Part shown: positions 33,801 through 38,735 of the stretch, piece after piece
Layout: the number at the start of each line of letters is the position of its first letter
How positions within the stretch are numbered: position 1 is the stretch's first letter
Notes under the pieces: model-generated
Told to the model about the DNA's origin: nothing
Seen by the model: only the letters and a program-made list of their open reading frames with translations
Database searches by the model: none
NCBI GenBank assembly: GCA_964641715.1
Contig: CAZXMB010000003.1
Coordinates: 1-38,735 of the forward strand
DNA length: 38,735 nt
Direction of reading: 5' to 3'
Source of the DNA: CAZXMB01 sp964641715
GTDB lineage: Bacteria > Desulfobacterota > BSN033 > UBA1163
Made by a program: the position numbers and the translations under genes

Positions 33801-34763
33801 ATGCACTTTGACCTGGGTTTTGTTTATATCATTGTGCAAGTCATCTTTTTAGAAGGCATCCTCTCCATTGATAATGCTGCCGTGCTGGGCGCCATGGTCT
33901 CTATTCTTCCGAAAGACAAGATGGTCCCTTGGCCAGGACCTCTTAAATTCCTTGGACATCCAGTTCATCGCCTTCTGGGCGGCCAAAGGCCAGCCGCCCT
34001 TAAAGTTGGCCTCCTGGGCGCTTATCTTGGCCGTGGTATCATGCTTGTTGTTGCCAACTTTGTCATCCACAACCCCTTCCTTAAAATCCTGGGCGCTGCC
34101 TATCTAATCAAACTGGCCTTCGAAAATCTCGGAGAGCCAGAAGCTGGAGAAGAGACTCAGACCAAGGCAAGAAGTGTAGAGGGCAAAGGTTTCTGGGGCG
34201 TCGTCTTAGCCGTGGAGTTAGCTGATCTTGCCTTTTCTCTTGACAATGTAGTAGCCGTAGTCGCCCTCTCAGATAAGCTTTACATTGTGATGTTTGGTGT
34301 GGCTATCGGTATTATCACCATGCGTTTTGCGGCAGGAATATTCACGTTGATGATTATGAAGGAGCCCGTCCTCAAGCCGGCTGCGTATATTGTAGTATTT
34401 AATATTGGCACAGAATTGTTGTTGAGTGAGTTTGCTCATATTGAGTTTAGTAGTGCCTTAAAGTTCATGATTTCTGCTGGAACCTTGATTCTGGCTGTGG
34501 TTTATGCCCACATCAAACTGCTCCACATAATCCAACCTGTTTTCACTTGGTTAGGGCAGGGGATGGACAACATTAATGAGCTTCTCGATTGGTTGTTAAA
34601 GCCAGTATGGCTGGCCTTCAAGATACTCTTCCGGCTTATTGGTTCTGTTCTCCGTCCTATCGTTGCTCTTTTAGGGCATAAGTCAGAAACTGTATCACAT
34701 GAAGATCGAGTGGTTTTCGATGGCGATTGTGACAAAGGAAAGGAGGCAGGAGGCAAACGATAG
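33801..34763 (+). CDS. TerC-family integral membrane protein
   Basis: The 320-residue protein has the two TerC signatures FLEGILSIDNAAVLGAMV (Asp24) and ADLAFSLDNVVAVVAL (Asp148) in a duplicated set of membrane helices; the acidic residues lie in helices expected to bind a metal ion. Family members export manganese or calcium or assist insertion of exported proteins; older literature links them to tellurite resistance. A hydrophilic tail (from about residue 290) is DE/K-rich. ATG 33801 follows GGGGG at a good distance. It stands alone between its own promoter and terminator. Confidence 0.92.
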   Translation: MHFDLGFVYIIVQVIFLEGILSIDNAAVLGAMVSILPKDKMVPWPGPLKFLGHPVHRLLGGQRPAALKVGLLGAYLGRGIMLVVANFVIHNPFLKILGAAYLIKLAFENLGEPEAGEETQTKARSVEGKGFWGVVLAVELADLAFSLDNVVAVVALSDKLYIVMFGVAIGIITMRFAAGIFTLMIMKEPVLKPAAYIVVFNIGTELLLSEFAHIEFSSALKFMISAGTLILAVVYAHIKLLHIIQPVFTWLGQGMDNINELLDWLLKPVWLAFKILFRLIGSVLRPIVALLGHKSETVSHEDRVVFDGDCDKGKEAGGKR

Positions 34764-34808
34764 GTTACTTGTCTAATATTTGCTTTTCGCCCAAGTGATC
34801 TTTAAATG

Positions 34809-34841
34809 AGCCTTCTCAGATCCTTCTTGAGAGGGCTTTTT
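34809..34841 (+). terminator. Rho-independent terminator after terC
   Basis: AGCCTTCTCA (34809-34818) pairs with TGAGAGGGCT (34828-34837), with one G-U pair, and is followed by TTTTA. Confidence 0.8.
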
Positions 34842-34904
34842 ATTCTCTTGTGGAATTGCCGGTAATTTCTTAAGATAATGGTCAAATAGCAAATTCGAAG
34901 CACG

Positions 34905-35024
34905 AAATCCTAAATTCGAAACAATCTCAAATGTTCAAAATTCAAATGTTCCAAACCAAAATTTTAAATTTTGATATTTGAATTTTGAATTTGTTTCGAA
35001 TTTCGATATTCGGATTTAGGATTT
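34905..35024. repeat. Large AT-rich inverted repeat (potential cruciform) upstream of purE
   Basis: Three nested perfect arm pairs are visible: AAATCCTAAAT (34905-34915) with 35014-35024, TTCGAAACAA (34915-34924) with 34991-35000, and CAAAATTCAAAT (34936-34947) with 34976-34987. The element fills most of the gap between terC and purE and ends about 20 bases before the purE start. Confidence 0.85.
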
Positions 35025-35041
35025 TAATTTAGGGAGGAGGG

Positions 35042-35566
35042 ATGATGAAAAAGCCTCTGGTTGGAATTCTGATGGGAAGTGAGAGTGATTTGACGGTCAT
35101 GGAGAAGGCAACGGAGGTTTTAAAAGAGATGGGTGTCCCCCATGAGATGGATGTGAGATCAGCCCATCGGCTCCCTGAAAAAACCGCCCGCTATGCTAAG
35201 ACAGCGAGAAGGCGCGGCATTGAAGTATTGATCGCAGGAGCCGGAATGGCGGCTCACCTTGCAGGAGTTTTAGCCAGCCATACGACCCTTCCTGTCATCG
35301 GTGTTCCGATCAAATCAGGGGCACTCAATGGTGCGGATGCCCTCTATTCCACCGTCCAAATGCCTCCCGGAGTTCCAGTGGCTACAGTGGGAATTGATGG
35401 TGCAAAAAACGCGGCTTATCTGGCCTGTGAGATCCTCTCGATCAAATACCCGGAAATTGCAAAGAGGTTGGAGGACTTTAGAAGAAGGATGGGAGAATCT
35501 TTGGAAAAGAAATCGAAGGCCCTCAAAAAGGCCCCTCTCACCCTTACCCCGAACCGTTCGGCCTGA
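35042..35566 (+). CDS. purE: N5-carboxyaminoimidazole ribonucleotide mutase (PurE)
   Basis: PurE rearranges N5-CAIR to CAIR in purine synthesis. The 174-residue protein has GSESDLTVM (residues 12-20), SAHR (40-43), AGAGMAAHLAGVLASHT and a VQMPPGVPVATVGIDGAKNA segment, all near-canonical for class I PurE. The final KAPLTLTPNRSA is encoded by a dispersed repeat and is probably disordered. ATG 35042 and ATG 35045 are both possible after GGGAGGAGGG; the second has the better spacing. No PurK or other purine gene is nearby. It precedes the Sua5-type gene by 39 bases. Confidence 0.94.
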   Translation: MMKKPLVGILMGSESDLTVMEKATEVLKEMGVPHEMDVRSAHRLPEKTARYAKTARRRGIEVLIAGAGMAAHLAGVLASHTTLPVIGVPIKSGALNGADALYSTVQMPPGVPVATVGIDGAKNAAYLACEILSIKYPEIAKRLEDFRRRMGESLEKKSKALKKAPLTLTPNRSA

Positions 35567-35592
35567 GGCTCTCGAAGGGCGAACGGTGAATT
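35536..35592. repeat. CCGTTCG...CGAACGG dispersed repeat overlapping the purE 3' end
   Basis: CCGTTCG (35554-35560) and CGAACGG (35580-35586) are inverted arms around a CCTGAGGCTCTCGAAGGG core, preceded by a CCCTCTCACCCTTACCCC tract. This is the 'cccttcgagagcctcaggccgaacgg' type common in proteobacteria. It encodes the last residues of PurE. Confidence 0.7.
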
Positions 35593-35605
35593 ACGGCAAG
35601 ACGAG

Positions 35606-36589
35606 ATGAAGCAGGATAAGCTGATCCATCAAGCCGCAGAGATCATCAAAAAAGGAGGTATCGTTGCCTTTCCGACGGAGACGGTTTACGGTTTGGGAGG
35701 GGATGCCTTCAATCCTATGGCTGTGGCTCGGGTCTTTGAGGTGAAGGGGAGGCCCTCCTTTGACCCGTTAATCGTTCATGTGGCAGAGAATTATGATCTC
35801 GTCCAGTTGGTCAGTAAGGTTCCACCCGATGCTCAAAAATTGATCGAACGATTCTGGCCCGGCCCTCTGACGGTGGTTCTCTTAAAAAGAGATAATGTTC
35901 CCGATATTGTCACAGCCGGCCTTCCCACCGTTGCCGTTCGAATGCCAAGGCATCCGATGACACTGAAGTTCATCGAACTCTCAGGATCTCCCATTGTTGG
36001 GCCGAGCGCCAATCCCTTTGGTTATCTAAGCCCAACCACAGCAGAGCATGTTCGAGACCAATTGGGCGATCAAATCGACTTTATTCTGGATGGGGGACAC
36101 TGTGAAGTGGGGGTGGAATCGACGATCGTCTCTTTCTTTGAAAAGAGGCCCAAATTGTTGAGGCCGGGCGGAGTCCCTCTTGAAGAGATTGAATCCATCA
36201 TCGGAAAGGTCGAAATCGGGCCTTTCCATGAAGAAGGCCCCCCTGCCGCCGGCATGCTTCCAAGACATTATGCTCTAAGGACACCTGTCCTGCTCGATTG
36301 GTCTGAAAAGAATATCGATAATCTCAGGGATAAAAGAATCGGGTTTCTCGCTTTTCAGGAGCCGAAATCCTTTCTAAAATTCACTCATATCGAAGTGCTT
36401 TCAAAAAAGGGGGATTTAAGAGAGGCAGCGGCAAACCTCTTCTTTGCTATACGGCAACTGGATGCCCTTAATTTAGACCTGATCCTGGCGGAAGGAGTTC
36501 CCGAAGCGGGGTTAGGACGGGCGATCATGGACCGTCTCCGTCGCGCCAGCAGAAACCGATTTGCAGACTCTTCGCTTCGCTCAGAGTGA
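35606..36589 (+). CDS. L-threonylcarbamoyladenylate synthase (Sua5/YwlC type)
   Basis: The 327-residue protein makes threonylcarbamoyl-AMP for the t6A base of tRNAs that read ANN codons. The YrdC domain (about 1-200) shows PTETVYGLGGDAF, KGRPSFDPL, RFWPGPLTVVL and a SANPFGYLSPT segment. A Sua5 C-terminal domain follows at about 215-315. The last residues (from about RNRFADSSLRSE) are encoded by a dispersed repeat. No strong ribosome-binding site is visible before ATG 35606, and coupling to purE is plausible. Confidence 0.94.
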   Translation: MKQDKLIHQAAEIIKKGGIVAFPTETVYGLGGDAFNPMAVARVFEVKGRPSFDPLIVHVAENYDLVQLVSKVPPDAQKLIERFWPGPLTVVLLKRDNVPDIVTAGLPTVAVRMPRHPMTLKFIELSGSPIVGPSANPFGYLSPTTAEHVRDQLGDQIDFILDGGHCEVGVESTIVSFFEKRPKLLRPGGVPLEEIESIIGKVEIGPFHEEGPPAAGMLPRHYALRTPVLLDWSEKNIDNLRDKRIGFLAFQEPKSFLKFTHIEVLSKKGDLREAAANLFFAIRQLDALNLDLILAEGVPEAGLGRAIMDRLRRASRNRFADSSLRSE

Positions 36590-36643
36590 CAGATCAGATT
36601 GTCATTCTGAGGAGTCCCGCCTTGACGGGACGACGAAGAATCT
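36565..36643. repeat. GTCATTCTGAGGAG / CGAAGAATCT dispersed inverted repeat at the Sua5 3' end
   Basis: AGACTCTTCG (36565-36574) pairs with CGAAGAATCT (36634-36643) and TCAGAGTGACA (36581-36591) with TGTCATTCTGA (36600-36610), each with one mismatch. A GTCCCG-CGGGAC hairpin lies inside. The element overlaps the stop codon of the Sua5 gene. Confidence 0.75.
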
Positions 36644-36661
36644 CAGAATCAATATAAAACA

Positions 36662-37246
36662 ATGAAAAAAATCGTCTTAAGTATTTTATTCTTTTTTTTA
36701 CTTTCCACTTTCTCCGTTTCAAAATCTATCGGTTTACCGGCAGAGGATATCCAGCTTGTGACGGATTCCCAGTACTTTCAAGTGGCAAAAAAGATGATCC
36801 AGGAGGCGAAGTCTTCGATTCAAATTATGATGTTTGAGATGGGATATTATGAGAAATATCCTCAGACCCCTTCCAATCTTCTCGTCAGGGAATTGATCGA
36901 TGCGAAGAGGAGGGGCGTAAAGGTAGAGGTAATTTTAGAGGTGAAGGAAGGAAAGGATCGGACAACTGAAAGAAATATACAGACCGGAAAGGTCCTATCA
37001 TCTGGAGGCGTGGATGTGATTTATGATCCCCTCTTTAAAACCACCCATGCTAAATTTATAGTTGCCGATGAATATCTTGTCCTCTTAGGAAGCACAAACT
37101 GGACCTACTATGCCCTGACGAATAATCATGAAGTCTCTGTCCTCATTCGATCGAAAGAGTTGGCGAGAGAATTGACGGACTATTTTAATCGGGTGAAGGC
37201 CACCGGCACTAAAAATTCCAAATTCCAAGCACCAATATCCAAATAA
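36662..37246 (+). CDS. Secreted phospholipase D-like protein with one HKD motif
   Basis: The 194-residue protein has a signal peptide (about 1-24) and a single PLD-type catalytic motif: His129, Lys131 and Asp136 in THAKFIVADE, with GSTN at 143-146. Small single-HKD proteins such as Nuc work as homodimers and act on DNA or phospholipids outside the cytoplasm. Either substrate is possible. The last dozen residues (TGTKNSKFQAPISK) come from the adjacent AT-rich repeat. Start ATG 36662 has no clear Shine-Dalgarno. Confidence 0.9.
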   Translation: MKKIVLSILFFFLLSTFSVSKSIGLPAEDIQLVTDSQYFQVAKKMIQEAKSSIQIMMFEMGYYEKYPQTPSNLLVRELIDAKRRGVKVEVILEVKEGKDRTTERNIQTGKVLSSGGVDVIYDPLFKTTHAKFIVADEYLVLLGSTNWTYYALTNNHEVSVLIRSKELARELTDYFNRVKATGTKNSKFQAPISK

Positions 37247-37340
37247 TTTCCAATCACCAATAATCAAAGTTTTGACAATTGGAATTTGGTTATTGGATAT
37301 TATTTGGGGTTTGGAGTTTGTGATTTGGTGCTTGAGGTTT
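37211..37340. repeat. AATTCCAAG/CTTGGAATT-type long hairpin repeat between the PLD-like gene and tatD
   Basis: A left arm rich in CCAA words (AATTCCAAATTCCAAGCACC, then ATCCAAATAATTTCCAATC) is roughly complementary to the right arm (GGAATTTGGTTATTGGATAT, then ATTTGGGGTTTGGAG and GGTGCTTGAGG). It belongs to the same family as the tract at 24866-24910 and fills the whole intergenic gap, reaching into the PLD-like reading frame. Confidence 0.7.
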
Positions 37341-37344
37341 AAGG

Positions 37345-38112
37345 ATGCTGATTGATTCTCACGCTCACTTAGAAATGCCTGAGTTTAGAAAGGATCTGGA
37401 GGCAGTGATCCAGAGGGCCAAGGCTTCGGGCGTGGAATATATCTTTACCGTAGGAACGGAGAAGAGGGACTGGAAAAGGGCCCTTGAGATTGCCCATGCT
37501 CATTCCCTGATCTACGCTATTTTAGGTGTCCATCCCCAGAATGCAAAGGAGATTGATGGCGAGACCTATTCGACCTTGAGAGATCTCTGTCAGGATGAAA
37601 AAGTAAAGGCGCTCGGAGAGATCGGATTGGATTTTTACAGGAACCTTTCGCCGAAAGAAGTCCAATTAAAGAGGTTCCGTGAACAGGTCGAACTCGCACG
37701 GGAGTTAAAACTTCCCATCGTGGTTCATGACCGGGAGGCCCATGTGGAGACGATCCGGATACTGAGATCTGAGAAGGCATTGGAGTGTGGAGGGATCATC
37801 CACTGTTTTTCCGGAGATGATGAGATGGCGAAGGCCTGTATCGACATGGGATTCTACATCTCGATTCCCGGAAGCATCACCTTTAAAAACGCATCAGGAT
37901 TGAGAGAAACAGTCAAGAAACTCCCATTGGATTCTCTTCTGGTTGAGACCGATGCCCCTTTCTTAACTCCTGAGCCCTTTCGGGGGAAGAGAAACGAGCC
38001 GGGTTTCGTTCGATATACGGCACAGAAGATCGCAGAGATTAAAAAGGTCCCTTTTGAAAAGGTGGCTGAAGCGAGCTCGGAAAATGCCCTGCGGGTTTAT
38101 CGTTTGAAATAG
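37345..38112 (+). CDS. tatD: TatD-family metal-dependent DNase
   Basis: The 255-residue protein is a complete TatD amidohydrolase-fold enzyme with metal ligands His6 and His8 in DSHAHLE, Glu92 in GEIGLDFY, histidines in VHDRE and HCFSG, and Asp in ETDAPFL. TatD acts on DNA ends and may help DNA repair or turnover. AAGG lies just before ATG 37345, at the end of the repeat. It is followed by the NUDIX gene with a 36-base gap. Confidence 0.94.
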   Translation: MLIDSHAHLEMPEFRKDLEAVIQRAKASGVEYIFTVGTEKRDWKRALEIAHAHSLIYAILGVHPQNAKEIDGETYSTLRDLCQDEKVKALGEIGLDFYRNLSPKEVQLKRFREQVELARELKLPIVVHDREAHVETIRILRSEKALECGGIIHCFSGDDEMAKACIDMGFYISIPGSITFKNASGLRETVKKLPLDSLLVETDAPFLTPEPFRGKRNEPGFVRYTAQKIAEIKKVPFEKVAEASSENALRVYRLK

Positions 38113-38148
38113 TCCCTGCCTTTTAGAGGGTTAGGGAGGATGATTGAT

Positions 38149-38735
38149 ATGAGGCGCCGCGAAAAGAATTTCGTTGAAGAAATACGGAGAATCCTCTCCG
38201 AGAGGGAGAGGAGGACCATTGAACAACCTTCTTATTCTCATGCGGCAGTTCTGGTCCCTCTCTTTAGGAAGGAAGGAAACTGTCACCTCCTTTTTACCAA
38301 GAGGACCGATCAGGTCAAATACCATAAGGGAGAAATCTCTTTTCCCGGGGGAATGGCGGACAGAGGAGATTTGAACCTGGAGAAGACAGCGCTCCGGGAG
38401 GCGAACGAGGAGATCGGGCTTAACGAGAGGGATGTGGAGATCGTCGGTGTATTGGATGATATTGTGACCAGCACTGAATTCATCGTTACGCCATTTGTAG
38501 GCCTTTTCCCTTACCCCTATCCGTTTAAACCGAGTCCCGTTGAGATTGCAGAGCTGATCGAAATCCCTCTTTCCTTCTTACTGGACGAAGAGTCTTTCGG
38601 CGAAAGGGAGATCAACAGGTTGGGTCGAAAAGAGGTGATCTATGCCTATCAGTATGGAGACCATCTCATCTGGGGGGCGACGGCGAGAATCCTGAAACAG
38701 TTTTTGGATTTGATTTCCCCTCATGAGAGTTTTTA
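38149..38735 (+). CDS. NUDIX hydrolase, CoA pyrophosphatase-like, cut by the window end
   Basis: The frame is open from ATG 38149 to the window end (195 codons plus two bases), so the C-terminus is missing. The NUDIX box spans about residues 67-91, with Arg83, Glu84, Glu87 and Glu88 in LREANEEIG. The preceding KRTDQVKYHKGEISFPGG matches the CoA-pyrophosphatase (NudL/YeaB) signature. Such enzymes hydrolyse CoA or its derivatives to 4'-phosphopantetheine. AGGGAGG (38133-38139) supports ATG 38149; an ATG at 38140 touches the site. Confidence 0.85.
   Translation, partial: MRRREKNFVEEIRRILSERERRTIEQPSYSHAAVLVPLFRKEGNCHLLFTKRTDQVKYHKGEISFPGGMADRGDLNLEKTALREANEEIGLNERDVEIVGVLDDIVTSTEFIVTPFVGLFPYPYPFKPSPVEIAELIEIPLSFLLDEESFGEREINRLGRKEVIYAYQYGDHLIWGATARILKQFLDLISPHESF

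Noticed and set aside
1..38735. CRISPR array, tRNA/rRNA gene, insertion sequence or prophage
   Set aside because: No regularly spaced direct repeats, cloverleaf-like segments, transposase or integrase motifs were seen by eye on either strand.

Overview
The window reads as a piece of chromosome from an anaerobic, selenium-using bacterium. The best fit is a deltaproteobacterium (Desulfobacterota, Syntrophia-like), but this is inferred from gene content, not from a phylogenetic marker. The supporting content is: a 1421-residue double-domain acyl-CoA dehydratase activase, a TRAP/hydantoinase/CoA-ligase catabolic operon, subunits of a sodium-pumping decarboxylase, an assimilatory sulfite reductase fused to a TusA domain, selD/yedF, and many small dispersed palindromic repeats. 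I see no rRNA, tRNA, CRISPR array, transposase or phage gene.

Layout. Bases 1-6620 (+) form a sulfur block: Rrf2 regulator with three cysteines, YezD-like small protein, terminator, a shortened YeiH-type transporter, a siroheme-synthase fusion, a sulfite reductase-TusA fusion and a ThiF/MoeB-type E1 enzyme. Bases 6617-9380 (-) form a selenium block: yedF, a secreted transglutaminase-like protein and selD. selD is itself a selenoprotein gene: its start lies at 7669, and an in-frame TGA (7615-7613) followed by a SECIS-like hairpin encodes the active-site selenocysteine. Bases 9381-13090 are an accessory stretch: radical SAM/SPASM protein, a hypothetical gene, an AT-rich gene joining a DCD/EVE-like N-terminus to a PD-(D/E)XK nuclease, and a decayed MjaI-type restriction enzyme gene. 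rmuC follows (13097-14344).

Bases 14358-23953 (-) are a catabolic operon read from gntR at the right: gntR, a coupled 72-codon ORF, dctP, dctQ, dctM, a glyoxalase-fold epimerase-like protein, a PaaK-type CoA ligase, hyuB and hyuA. It probably imports an organic acid, activates or carboxylates it and feeds the CoA ester to central metabolism under control of GntR, whose probable operator overlaps its own start codon. Bases 24133-27502 hold a two-repeat hypothetical protein, a MoaD/ThiS-like protein, a TPR lipoprotein and a DsbC-like thioredoxin-fold protein.

Bases 27740-33429 (+) hold the giant activase followed by gamma- and beta-like subunits of a sodium-translocating decarboxylase. TerC, purE, a Sua5-type tRNA-modification enzyme, a single-HKD phospholipase D-like protein, tatD and a NUDIX hydrolase cut by the window end complete the region. 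Several dispersed repeats lie inside or at the 3' ends of genes and supply their last codons or a linker.
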